A DNA stretch of 61,471 nt from Acidihalobacter prosperus. GTDB taxonomy: Bacteria > Pseudomonadota > Gammaproteobacteria > DSM-5130 > Acidihalobacteraceae. Positions within the stretch are counted from its first letter, which is position 1. Every line of letters starts with the position of its first letter. The notes beneath the pieces are model-generated. The model was not told the origin of the DNA, made no database searches, and was given only the letters and a program-made list of their open reading frames with translations. This document shows positions 27,753 through 36,076 of this stretch, one piece after another. The position numbers and the translations under genes are program-made. Location of the stretch: NCBI RefSeq assembly GCF_000754095.2, contig NZ_JQSG02000006.1, positions 181,693-243,163 on the forward strand. Reading direction: 5' to 3'.

Positions 27753-28091
27753 TTAGCTGAGCGCCGGCGCGATCTCGCTGTCGCGGCCGCCGCCGGAGGC
27801 GTCGGGCGCCTTGGGCAGGATGCCCTCGACCTCGTTGTGCACGCGCGCAATGATGTGCGCCGCCACCAGACCGTCGCCCACGCGCTCGCAGGCATCGGCA
27901 CCGGCGCGAACCGCCGCGTTCACCGCGCCCGTCTCGCCGCGCACCAGCACGGTCACGTAACCGCCGCCCACGAACTGACGCCCGATCAGGCGCACTTCGG
28001 CCGCCTTGGTCATCGCGTCCGCCGCCTCGATCGCCGGCACCAGACCACGGGTTTCGATCATGCCCAACGCTACACCGCTGTAATCCGCCAT
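27753..28091 (-). CDS. csoS1: Major hexameric shell protein CsoS1
   Basis: 112 residues, a single BMC domain: GMIETRGLVPAIEAADAMTK, GRQFVGGGYVTVLVRGETGA with the pore loop, GAVNAAVRAGADACERVGDG, plus a C-terminal extension PKAPDASGGGRDSEIAPALS like that of CsoS1B. Halothiobacillus has three paralogues here, but this locus has only one copy. It makes up most of the shell facets. AGGAG precedes the ATG, and an 86-base gap separates it from csoS4B. Confidence 0.95.
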   Translation of the reverse strand: MADYSGVALGMIETRGLVPAIEAADAMTKAAEVRLIGRQFVGGGYVTVLVRGETGAVNAAVRAGADACERVGDGLVAAHIIARVHNEVEGILPKAPDASGGGRDSEIAPALS

Positions 28092-28176
28092 TTGTCAATC
28101 TCCTCTCATGTCAACATTGATTCAGTAAAACCAAGCATGCGTTTCAAGCCAGCCGGCTCGCCACGCCTCCATCACT

Positions 28177-28437
28177 TCATGCCGCAGGCTGTGGTGCCTC
28201 CCAGTGGTCGATGATTCCGCAGATCGTCAGATCGGTCAGAATCCTCGGGTCCGGCAGCGCATAGCGTGCCGCGCTGCCACTGGTCGTGAAGACCCAGCTA
28301 CCGGCCGGCGCGCCCACGGGGTCCACGGCGACCGAAAGCGCGCCGCTCAACGATTCCAGCACCCGCAGGTCCTCGCTGCCGAGCCCCGCTGCGCGCCGCG
28401 TGCAAACCAAGTCATCCATTACGCGCATGATTTCCAT
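28177..28437 (-). CDS. csoS4B: Pentameric vertex protein CsoS4B
   Basis: 86 residues, EutN/CcmL (BMV) family: MEIMRVMDDLVCTRRAAGLG, VAVDPVGAPAGSWVFTTSG, and ILTDLTICGIIDHWEAPQ. BMV pentamers close the twelve vertices of the shell. The second of two paralogues in a row, 9 bases after csoS4A. Confidence 0.93.
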   Translation of the reverse strand: MEIMRVMDDLVCTRRAAGLGSEDLRVLESLSGALSVAVDPVGAPAGSWVFTTSGSAARYALPDPRILTDLTICGIIDHWEAPQPAA

Positions 28438-28446
28438 GGCGTTCCC

Positions 28447-28695
28447 CTACGGATTCCAATGGTCGATGATGCCGACGATCGTCAGATCCGACGGAAAATC
28501 CTTGGCCCCCGCCGCGTCGCGCGCAGCCGAGGAGCCGACGCAGATCACCCAATCGCCGGGCACACATCCGATGGCATCGATCGCCACGCTCGGCGTACCG
28601 CCCTCCTTTTCCTGAACGACCAGCAGTGGCCGATGCCCCATGCTGTCGATCCGATTGGTGGACACCAGGGTCTGCACCACCCGCATGATCTTCAT
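28447..28695 (-). CDS. csoS4A: Pentameric vertex protein CsoS4A
   Basis: 82 residues from the ATG giving MKIMRVVQTLVSTNRIDSMG, which overlaps the csoSCA stop (ATGA); the longer frame upstream is inside csoSCA. BMV motifs: SVAIDAIGCVPGDWVICVGS, SDLTIVGIIDHWNP. Same family and role as CsoS4B, with which it shares the GIIDHW ending. Confidence 0.93.
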   Translation of the reverse strand: MKIMRVVQTLVSTNRIDSMGHRPLLVVQEKEGGTPSVAIDAIGCVPGDWVICVGSSAARDAAGAKDFPSDLTIVGIIDHWNP

Positions 28696-30257
28696 GAATC
28701 CATTCCTTCGCCATGTGCGACCTTGGCAACCGTGCCGCATTCGCGCACCAGGGCCAGGCGCTCCGTGCCGGTGGCATCACTCACGCAGAGCGCGAATTTG
28801 AGCATGCCTGCGGGGATGCGCTCGCGGTAGCGCGACTGGATCGCAGCCAGTACCCGCTCGCCGCGCTCGATCGCCCGCTCGCGCGCGCCAGGAACGACTG
28901 AGGCATAGCTGAAATGCACGATGACCGGCATCGGAAAGCCCCGCGACAGGTTGAGCTTTTCGAAAATATGCACGCCCACGTCGACACAGGCTGCGCCCTC
29001 CTCCAGCGTATCGAGGTGCGCGAAATAATAAAGATTGCGCATCTGAAGGTCGTCGATCGGGTCGCCGACACAGACGAAGCGCTCGCCATGGCCTAGGCTT
29101 TCATAGCGGCCTTCGTGATGCTGTATGACGAACTCGATCTGCGACAGATTGGCTTCGATCAATCGTGCGACCAGGGTTTTCATGCCTGCGGAAGCCGTAC
29201 TGCGCAATTGCCCAGCCGCCGCATCGACGGCCGCCGCGATGTGCGCACGGGCCTGCTCCGCAGGCATGGCCAGCGTTTCGCGGTAAAGACGTGCCGCGTC
29301 GACGGTCGGCGCCGACGTCGGCTCGCCTTTCGCGTCGGGCAAGTGCACCCGGATCGCGTCGAGATCGGTATCCACACCCAGCAGCAGCAGGTCCGGCCCC
29401 AAGCCTTCGCCGAAGGCTTGGGCGATCCCGCCGCGCAATTGTTTCAGGCGATCGATCGCGGCGTCTCTTGCGGCAAGCTCGTCGCTGCCGTGCGCCGCGC
29501 AGCCTTCGCTCGAGGGCTTGGAACTGCTGTAGTGGTAAACCGCCATCTTCAGATAGCGGGCATCGCGCCGGCCGCCCAGTCGTTGCGCCAGCTCGCGCTG
29601 GGTCCAGTCCGCCATGTCCAGCTCGACATCGAACAGCGCCCCGGCATAGGCCTTGAGCACCACCGCATCGCTGGTCGGCGCAATGCGCAGCACGAACGGC
29701 AGCACGCCTTGGAGCCGGCCGTCCGCGCAAGGCGTGACATCCAGCGTGTGATAGCCGCATCCGGTGATAAAGTCGTCGTCGATCGCCATGCCTTTCAGCC
29801 AGCCACGCTGTTCGTCGCGCGCCTGCGCCACGCTACGGCGGCACATCTCGAACAGACAGTGGGCGTACAGGGCGGGCATATCCAGGCCGGCGATCCACGG
29901 CTGCTCCAACATCGACGTCGGCAGTTCGCAACCCAAACGGCTACGCGCCAACTGTTGCGCCTGTGCGACGAAACCTCGCTCGCGCGGCAAGGCCGCGACC
30001 GCCTGAAGGGTATCGGCGACGCCGTCGAAGCGCGCCTGCAGCATGGCTTCGTAGCCGTAAAGTGCCTTATTCAACTCCCGGTCGACCAGGGCATGCTCGC
30101 AATGCTGGTTCTCGCCAAGATTGCAGGCCGGGTTGGCCAACGTGACGCGGGCGGCGACCCACGCATCGGCGCCGGCTACCAGCGTACCGCCGGGCAGCGT
30201 CGACGCCGGGCGGCGGATGCGCCGGGCTGGTTGACGTTGTTGGGTACGCGTACGCAT
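28692..30257 (-). CDS. csoSCA: Carboxysomal beta-class carbonic anhydrase CsoSCA
   Basis: 521 residues, usual length. Converts imported bicarbonate to CO2 inside the carboxysome. Catalytic set seen by position: Cys177, Asp179 and Arg181 in TPCADGRLQG, His242 and Cys253 in VYHYSSSKPSSEGCAAHG; the H-C spacing equals that of the Halothiobacillus enzyme. The third domain lacks a second zinc site as in the family. A basic disordered N-terminus (MRTRTQQRQPARRIRRPAS) precedes the catalytic part and resembles the segment that binds Rubisco. Four bases after csoS2. Confidence 0.96.
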   Translation of the reverse strand: MRTRTQQRQPARRIRRPASTLPGGTLVAGADAWVAARVTLANPACNLGENQHCEHALVDRELNKALYGYEAMLQARFDGVADTLQAVAALPRERGFVAQAQQLARSRLGCELPTSMLEQPWIAGLDMPALYAHCLFEMCRRSVAQARDEQRGWLKGMAIDDDFITGCGYHTLDVTPCADGRLQGVLPFVLRIAPTSDAVVLKAYAGALFDVELDMADWTQRELAQRLGGRRDARYLKMAVYHYSSSKPSSEGCAAHGSDELAARDAAIDRLKQLRGGIAQAFGEGLGPDLLLLGVDTDLDAIRVHLPDAKGEPTSAPTVDAARLYRETLAMPAEQARAHIAAAVDAAAGQLRSTASAGMKTLVARLIEANLSQIEFVIQHHEGRYESLGHGERFVCVGDPIDDLQMRNLYYFAHLDTLEEGAACVDVGVHIFEKLNLSRGFPMPVIVHFSYASVVPGARERAIERGERVLAAIQSRYRERIPAGMLKFALCVSDATGTERLALVRECGTVAKVAHGEGMDS

Positions 30258-30261
30258 GGCC

Positions 30262-32952
30262 TTACCCGCGCGCGCCTCCGGACACCGTCACGACCGCGCC
30301 ACGCTTGGTGGCACCGGCCGAACCCGTAACCGGGCTGTCCGGCACATCCGGACGCTCAAGATCGCGATAACCCTGCGCATTGCGGCCTGCGCCGCGCGGA
30401 TTGCCGCGCTGCGTCACGTTACGCACCACCGAGAAGTGACCCTCGGTGCCGGTCACGCGCTGCTGTTCGCCCCAGGCATCGCCGGTAATCTGCGCGGTTC
30501 GCGGGCTCGCCTCTCCGGTCAAACGCTGGCGGACGGCATCTTGCGCAGCCTCGGCCTGAGCCATGCGGCCGCCGCTGTCGCGGTGGCGAAACTCGGGCGT
30601 ACCCGTGATCAGGCCCTGCGCGCGATTGGCGCTGCCGGTGATGCGGTCGCTGTTGATCTGCGCGCCTGTCACACCCTGACCACGCCGCGCCTCGTAGGCC
30701 TGCCGCGCAGGCGGCACAATGCTGAAATCCCGCGGTGCGGGCGGACGCGGCGGCTCAGCATCCTGTCGGCGCGAACCGACGAAACGGCCGCTACCGGCGC
30801 CGTCGATGGCGCATGCCGCAGACAGATTGTCCAGGCCGACATAAGGCGTGCCGGTGACCGGCTCGCAAGCACCGCGTTCGTCGCCGGTCATCACGGAACC
30901 GCCGGCGCCTGGGCGATCACCGGTGATCTCGGCGGCCGATACGACACCGCGCGTCGGCACGCGGGCCAACTGCTCTTCGCTATCGCGCGGCTCGCAGAAC
31001 TGCGCGTACTGACCCTGGCCGATATAAGGCGTCCCGCTGATGGGCGCGCAACCGCCGTATTCGTCGCCGGTCACGCTGGCGCTACGGCCCACGGCCGCGC
31101 CGGTGATCGTCTCGCCCTGCCAGGTACGGTCGACCGCCACCTTGGCCACGGCCTGGTCCGGCGGGGTGCTGTCGACGCAGACGGCACGCAGGTCCTGCGC
31201 GCCGACGTAGTCGGTTCCGGTGACGAGGCTGCACCGCCCTTCCTCGTCACCCGTCATTTTTGGGTTGGAACGCACCTCCGTGCCGGACACCTGGGTACCG
31301 GCACGCGTCGCAGCCGCACCCACCTTGGTCGGACCCTCGATCGCGCAGGCATCGCCGAAGTCGCGACTGTTGAAGTACGGCGTACCGGTGATGGCGCGGC
31401 ACGAACCGGGTTCGCTACCCGTCACCTTCTTATCGCGGGCAACCGAGGTACCCGTCACCGGCTGATCTGCCGGCGTCGACATGATGCTGACCTTCCGTGG
31501 CGGCCGGGGAGGTGTGCTCTCGCAGAATCCCGCATATTGTTCAGAACTCAGGTATTCGGTGCCGCTCACCACGCGACACGCACCGGGTTCGTCGCCCGTC
31601 ACGCGCTGCGAACGCCCGACCGAGGTGCCGGTGACCTGGCTGCCGCTGGCCGTATGCGTGACCGCAACCTTGTCAGCGACCGGCTTCGGAGCCTCGGCGC
31701 GCGCATAACGCGTGCCCGTGATGTCACGAGCCGCACCCGCTTCGCCCCCGGTCACGCGGTTTTCCGAGATCACCATCGTGCCGGTCAGCGTCTGGCCTTT
31801 TTGCGTGCGCGTCATGCCGATCTTGTTCGCCGGCGGCTGCGGACGGGTCGGGCAAAAACGCTCGAAATGGTCGGCAGACAGATACTGCGTGCCGGTCACC
31901 TCGCGACAGGCGCCGTGCTCCGCGCCCGTCATCGCATCGTCGGGCGCCACCTCGGTACCCGACACGGAACGCCCGTGCAGCGTCCGGCTCAGGGTGACCT
32001 TGGCGGGATTCGCCTCCGGACGCGTCCCGCAGAACGCGTCGAACTGCTCCAGACCGATATATTCGGTCCCGGTGACGGAGCGGCAGGAACCCGGCTCGTT
32101 GCCGGTGACCTGTCGCGTACGCTCCACCATCGTGCCGGTGACTTCATGTCCCGACAGCGTGTGCCCCTGTTCGACCTTCGGCGGCGCCGTCAGGGCGCGC
32201 GCCGAGCGGCGTGCGGCAGGCTTGCGGCTTTCGCCGGACGTGTGACCGCCCGCTTCGCCGCGGCCGGTGAGCGCCCTCACCTTGCGATGCTGCATGGCCA
32301 CCTGACGCCCGGTCACGCCCTTGGCGATGGCGATGCGCCAGTCCTTCTCGGGCAGATACTTGGCGATCTTGGTCGCCTGCGCCGCGCGCTTGAGTCCAGC
32401 CTTGCCTTCCTGACCCAGGGCCTTGCGGCGAGCCAGGGCAATATCGCGGCCGCTGCCATGCACGTGGTTCTTCACCAGTCGCGCAGCGATTTCCTTGGGC
32501 GTGAGCGACACTGCCGTGTTCGCCATGGCGGCGCGGCGATCCGCCGAAGGGCCGTTATCGACGGCCGGCGCCTCGCCGCATGCACCCTTGCCCTTGCAGC
32601 CGCAGCCGCAGTCTTCGGCGCGATTCTTCGCGGCGGCGGACTCGCTCCGGACCGCACGCACAGGCCTCGCACCCGACTGCGCCTTCGGCAGCGCAGCCTT
32701 GCCGTTGCGCGCCATTGCTTCGCGACGGCTCCGGGCAAGCATGCGCCCGGTCGGCTCGGCGGCGGCAACCGCGGAGGCGTTGCGCGTCGCCGGCGACTGT
32801 CCGCCGGACACGCTCGCCGCGCGAGCGGCGACCTGGCGCGCAGGCTTGACCGCACGCTTGCCCTGGGAAGCCATCGCCTTGCGACGCTGGCGTGCCAGTT
32901 CGCGGCCCGAGAGCCGCACATCGGCATGAGTTTCAGGCTGAATATGCGTCAT
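30262..32952 (-). CDS. csoS2: Carboxysome assembly scaffold CsoS2 (two isoforms predicted)
   Basis: 896 residues, intrinsically disordered. N-terminal domain with four Rubisco-binding repeats (SGRELARQRRKAMASQGK, TGRMLARSRREAMARNGK, SGRDIALARRKALGQEGK, TGRQVAMQHRKVRALTG). Middle region with about seven M repeats (for example HTLSGHEVTGTMVE, VTGNEPGSCRSVTGTEYIG) with paired Cys and VTG/ITG motifs that bind the shell. C-terminal domain anchored in the shell, ending VVTVSGGARG. A -1 frameshift signal at codons 564-565 predicts a short form of 568 residues. Follows cbbS after 91 bases. Confidence 0.96.
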   Translation of the reverse strand: MTHIQPETHADVRLSGRELARQRRKAMASQGKRAVKPARQVAARAASVSGGQSPATRNASAVAAAEPTGRMLARSRREAMARNGKAALPKAQSGARPVRAVRSESAAAKNRAEDCGCGCKGKGACGEAPAVDNGPSADRRAAMANTAVSLTPKEIAARLVKNHVHGSGRDIALARRKALGQEGKAGLKRAAQATKIAKYLPEKDWRIAIAKGVTGRQVAMQHRKVRALTGRGEAGGHTSGESRKPAARRSARALTAPPKVEQGHTLSGHEVTGTMVERTRQVTGNEPGSCRSVTGTEYIGLEQFDAFCGTRPEANPAKVTLSRTLHGRSVSGTEVAPDDAMTGAEHGACREVTGTQYLSADHFERFCPTRPQPPANKIGMTRTQKGQTLTGTMVISENRVTGGEAGAARDITGTRYARAEAPKPVADKVAVTHTASGSQVTGTSVGRSQRVTGDEPGACRVVSGTEYLSSEQYAGFCESTPPRPPRKVSIMSTPADQPVTGTSVARDKKVTGSEPGSCRAITGTPYFNSRDFGDACAIEGPTKVGAAATRAGTQVSGTEVRSNPKMTGDEEGRCSLVTGTDYVGAQDLRAVCVDSTPPDQAVAKVAVDRTWQGETITGAAVGRSASVTGDEYGGCAPISGTPYIGQGQYAQFCEPRDSEEQLARVPTRGVVSAAEITGDRPGAGGSVMTGDERGACEPVTGTPYVGLDNLSAACAIDGAGSGRFVGSRRQDAEPPRPPAPRDFSIVPPARQAYEARRGQGVTGAQINSDRITGSANRAQGLITGTPEFRHRDSGGRMAQAEAAQDAVRQRLTGEASPRTAQITGDAWGEQQRVTGTEGHFSVVRNVTQRGNPRGAGRNAQGYRDLERPDVPDSPVTGSAGATKRGAVVTVSGGARG
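31219..31264 (-). promoter_or_regulatory. Programmed -1 ribosomal frameshift signal in csoS2
   Basis: Slippery heptamer C CCA AAA in the reading frame (complement of 31258-31264; codons Pro564-Lys565), a 6-base spacer, and a perfect 10-base-pair stem GGTGACGAGG/CCTCGTCACC (31242-31251 with 31219-31228) with a 13-base loop. After a -1 slip the ribosome reads Asn-Asp-Gly and a TGA (31247-31249), giving a 568-residue CsoS2A. Same kind of signal is known for Halothiobacillus csoS2. Confidence 0.85.
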
Positions 32953-33043
32953 AACGTTTACCTTCTTTCACCAACACGGGCCGCCGCAGGTCAATCGGCC
33001 CTGCAGCGGGCCTTCCGTCACCGAACAAGGGTCAGGCGCTTGG

Positions 33044-33370
33044 CTATCCGCGATGGACCACGAAGGCCAGACCCTGGCTCTGGGTGTAGTTGTCATACGC
33101 CACGAAGCGCACCACATAGCTCGGGAAGGCGCGGTGGCACGCTTCGATCTCGCTCAGCACGACATCGACCGAGTCCTCGCCGAACATCGGCAGACCCCAC
33201 ATGTGCCAATAGTGGTCGGCCTGATCGTCCGGATGCGCATACTCGACCGCCGGGTTCCAGCCCTGGGAAATGGCGTAGGCGATCTGATTTCGCACCTGCT
33301 CGGGCGTAAACGCCGGCAGGTAGGAGAACGTCTCGTAACGCTTGCTCGAAATGTACGGGTTCACAGCCAT
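33044..33370 (-). CDS. cbbS: Rubisco small subunit, form IA
   Basis: 108 residues. Family motifs: [60 protein letters not shown], and [20 protein letters not shown]. Caps the L8S8 enzyme. AGGAG precedes the ATG. Separated from cbbL by 81 bases that hold two overlapping stem-loops. Confidence 0.98.
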   Translation of the reverse strand: MAVNPYISSKRYETFSYLPAFTPEQVRNQIAYAISQGWNPAVEYAHPDDQADHYWHMWGLPMFGEDSVDVVLSEIEACHRAFPSYVVRFVAYDNYTQSQGLAFVVHRG

Positions 33371-33426
33371 TGCAATACTCCTGTTCTTTCTGCGCCGTGG
33401 CGCGCTTGGATAGGCTTGATCTCTAA

Positions 33427-33463
33427 CCGCATGCGTGATGCGGCCACAAGGTTACTTGTGGCC
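33427..33463 (-). other. Stem-loops at the cbbL stop codon and cbbL-cbbS spacer
   Basis: The mRNA can form GGCCACAAG/CTTGTGGCC (33455-33463 with 33442-33450), a perfect 9-pair stem whose 4-base loop carries the cbbL TAA stop. A second perfect stem CCGCAT/ATGCGG (33427-33432 and 33438-33443) follows and shares two bases with it, so the two exclude each other at the base. No U run, so it is not a classic terminator. Probably an mRNA processing or stability element setting cbbL:cbbS ratio. Confidence 0.6.
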
Positions 33464-34873
33464 CACATCCAGCTTGTCGACGGTATCGAACTCAAATTTG
33501 ATTTCCTTCCAAGTTTCCATGGCAACCTTGAGTTCGGGGGAGTGCTGAGCGGCTGCGGTCATGATTTCCTTGCTTTCGCGCTCAAGCTCGCGACCCTGAT
33601 TGCGCGCCTCGACGCAGGCCTCGACCGCCACGCGGTTGGCATGCGCACCCGCGGCGTTGCCCCAGGGGTGACCCAGCGTGCCGCCGCCGAACTGCAGCAC
33701 GGAATCGTCGCCGAAGATGCTGACCAGCGCCGGCATGTGCCACACATGGATACCGCCGGAAGCCACGGCGAAGGCACCGGGCATGGAACCCCAGTCCTGA
33801 TCGAAGAAGATGCCGCGCGAGCGGTCTTCCGGCACGAAGGATTCGCGCAGCAGGTCGATCCAGCCCAGCGTCGCGGCGCGGTCGCCCTCAAGCTTGCCGA
33901 CCACGGTGCCGGTGTGCAGGTGGTCGCCACCGGACAGGCGCAGGATCTTGGTCAGTACACGGAAGTGGATGCCGTGGTGCGGATTGCGGTCGAGCACCGC
34001 GTGCATCGCGCGGTGGATGTGCAGCAGCACGCCGTTGTCGCGGCACCAGTTGGCCAGACCCGTATTGGCGCAGAAACCGCCGGTGATGTAGTCATGCATG
34101 ATGATCGGGGCGCCGATTTCCTTGGCGAACTCCGCACGCTTGTACATCTCCTCGGGGGTCGGGGCGGTGACGTTCAGGTAGTGACCCTTGCGCTCGCCGG
34201 TTTCCTGCTCGGCCTTGAGGATGGCTTCCATGACGAACTCGAAACGGTCGCGCCAGCGCATGAACGGCTGCGAGTTGACGTTCTCATCGTCCTTGGTGAA
34301 GTCCAGACCGCCGCGCAGGGCTTCGTAGACCGCGCGGCCGTAGTTCTTGGCCGACAGGCCGAGCTTGGGCTTGATGGTGCAGCCGAGCATCGGGCGGCCG
34401 TACTTGTTGAGCTTGTCGCGCTCGACCTGGATGCCGCTCGGCGGGCCGCCGCAGGTCTTGACGTAGGCGATCGGGAAGCGCACGTCCTCGAGGCGCAGCG
34501 CGCGGATGGCCTTGAAGCCGAACACGTTGCCGACCAGCGAGGTGAACACGTTGACCACCGATCCCTCTTCGAACAGGTCGATCGGGTAGGCAATGAAAGC
34601 GTAGAAGCAAGTGTCGTCGCCCGGCACGTCCTCGATGCGGTAGGCGCGACCCTTGTAGTAATCCATGTCGGTCAGCAGGTCGGTCCACACCGTGGTCCAG
34701 GTACCGGTCGAAGACTCGGCGGCCACCGCAGCGGCCGCTTCCTCGCGGTCGATGCCGGCCTGGGGCGTGATCTTGAAGCACGCCAGAAGGTCGGTATCCA
34801 GCGGCACGTACTCCGGCTGCCAGTAAGTCTGCCGATAGTCTTTAACACCGGCACTGTATTTTTTTTCGGCCAT
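33452..34873 (-). CDS. cbbL: Rubisco large subunit, form IA
   Basis: 473 residues. Carboxylates RuBP inside the carboxysome. Motifs: [40 protein letters not shown] with the carbamylated Lys and metal-binding Asp-Glu, [33 protein letters not shown] (loop 6). Carboxysomal form IA is shown by linkage to cbbS-csoS2-csoSCA. AGGAG stands before the ATG. First gene of the operon and divergent from cbbR. Confidence 0.99.
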   Translation of the reverse strand: MAEKKYSAGVKDYRQTYWQPEYVPLDTDLLACFKITPQAGIDREEAAAAVAAESSTGTWTTVWTDLLTDMDYYKGRAYRIEDVPGDDTCFYAFIAYPIDLFEEGSVVNVFTSLVGNVFGFKAIRALRLEDVRFPIAYVKTCGGPPSGIQVERDKLNKYGRPMLGCTIKPKLGLSAKNYGRAVYEALRGGLDFTKDDENVNSQPFMRWRDRFEFVMEAILKAEQETGERKGHYLNVTAPTPEEMYKRAEFAKEIGAPIIMHDYITGGFCANTGLANWCRDNGVLLHIHRAMHAVLDRNPHHGIHFRVLTKILRLSGGDHLHTGTVVGKLEGDRAATLGWIDLLRESFVPEDRSRGIFFDQDWGSMPGAFAVASGGIHVWHMPALVSIFGDDSVLQFGGGTLGHPWGNAAGAHANRVAVEACVEARNQGRELERESKEIMTAAAQHSPELKVAMETWKEIKFEFDTVDKLDVGHK

Positions 34874-34985
34874 ATTTGTCTCCTCAGATCAGAAAGCAGC
34901 TCTTGATTCGATCCAGATATCTGGGGCCCGCGTGGTCGTAGGACACCCACCCTATTCCCGGTCCGGCAAGCTTAGTCCGAACGCT

Positions 34986-35017
34986 AGCATAAAGAACAAT
35001 CAATTTTAATGATTGTT
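34986..35017. promoter_or_regulatory. Candidate CbbR operator and cbbL promoter -10
   Basis: Perfect inverted repeat AACAATCA-N7-TGATTGTT (34995-35002 and 35010-35017) in the AT-rich cbbL-cbbR intergenic region. Dyads of this size with an AT-rich centre are typical LysR-type recognition sites, and CbbR of autotrophs binds between cbbR and cbbL. On the minus strand TATGCT (complement of 34986-34991) just downstream is a possible -10 for cbbL, with a poor -35 covered by the repeat, as expected of an activator-dependent promoter. The cbbL ATG lies about 110 bases away. Confidence 0.55.
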
Positions 35018-35143
35018 TTGATCAGATAAAACTTATATATTGACCCGCGTCAAACGAATCCTGCACCCGCCACATGACGCCACCGCCCATGGAGGGTAGA
35101 CGTCCCGCGCGCGGCGCGCTCGCCCCACTTCGAGGAGGGCATC

Positions 35144-36076
35144 ATGAATTTCACCTTCCGCCAACTCAAGACCTTCGAGGCCGTGGCACGGCAGTTGAGT
35201 TTCACCCGCGCGGCCGAGGAGCTGTTCCTGACCCAGCCGGCCGTCTCGATGCAGGTACGGCAGCTCGAAGAGAACATCGGCCTCCCCCTGTTCGAGCACC
35301 TCGGGCGGCGTATCGATCTCACCGATGCCGGACGCGTGCTGCACGGTTTCGTGCAGCGCATCAACGAAGTCGTCGCCGAGGCCGACGAGGTGCTCGAAGG
35401 CATGAAGGGCCTGCGCCGGGGACAACTGCGCATCTCGGTCGCCTCCACGGCCAATCATTTCACCACCCGACTGCTGGCCGACTTCTCGCGACAGTACCCC
35501 GACGTCGCCATCAGCCTGGATGTCACCAATCGCGAAACCCTGCTAAAGCAGCTCGCCAACAACGAAACCGACGTCGTGATCATGGGCGAACCGCCCAGCG
35601 ACATGGACCTGGAGGCGGAGGCCTTCATGGAAAATCCGCTGGTGGCGATCGCCGCGCCCGAACATCCGCTGGTAGGCGAAACTTCGATACCGCTGGCACG
35701 CCTGGCGAAAGAGCGCTTCGTTCTGCGCGAACAGGGGTCGGGTACACGCGGCGCGATCGCGAGATTCTTCGAGCAGCACGGCCAGACGCTGCGCACCGGC
35801 ATGGAGATGAGTTCCAACGAAGCCATCAAGCATGCGGTGGAGGCCGGTCTCGGCCTCGGCATCGTGTCACTGCACACGCTGGAGCTCGAACTGGAGGCCG
35901 AGCGCATCGCCGTGCTCAAGGCTGACGACTTCCCCATCATGCGCAACTGGTACATGGTGCATCGCCGTGGCAAGCGCAACACGCCGGTGACCCAGGCCTT
36001 TCACGACTACGTGCTGGCCGAAGCCGCCCGACACGTACGCTTGCCGCGCACGCACAGCGGCGCGGCAAGCGCCTAG
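35144..36076 (+). CDS. cbbR: LysR-type regulator of CO2 fixation CbbR
   Basis: 310 residues. N-terminal winged helix FRQLKTFEAVARQLSFTRAA-EELFLTQPAVSMQVRQLEE is characteristic of CbbR/RbcR, followed by the effector-binding domain (LRISVASTANHFTTRLLADF). Usually activates cbb operons in response to metabolites such as RuBP, PGA or NADPH. Divergent from cbbL, the classic arrangement. Its own promoter lies in the same 270-base region. Good GAGG ribosome site (CGAGGAGGGCATC) before the ATG. Confidence 0.93.
   Translation: MNFTFRQLKTFEAVARQLSFTRAAEELFLTQPAVSMQVRQLEENIGLPLFEHLGRRIDLTDAGRVLHGFVQRINEVVAEADEVLEGMKGLRRGQLRISVASTANHFTTRLLADFSRQYPDVAISLDVTNRETLLKQLANNETDVVIMGEPPSDMDLEAEAFMENPLVAIAAPEHPLVGETSIPLARLAKERFVLREQGSGTRGAIARFFEQHGQTLRTGMEMSSNEAIKHAVEAGLGLGIVSLHTLELELEAERIAVLKADDFPIMRNWYMVHRRGKRNTPVTQAFHDYVLAEAARHVRLPRTHSGAASA

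Noticed and set aside
31796-31803. AAAAA run in csoS2 as a second slippery site
   Set aside because: The reading frame is CAA AAA GGC, so the X XXY YYZ rule is not met, and no strong stem follows at the right spacing.
30256-33309. A 1017-codon open frame opposite csoS2
   Set aside because: Antisense shadow of csoS2; its Arg/Ala-rich repeats simply mirror the csoS2 repeats.
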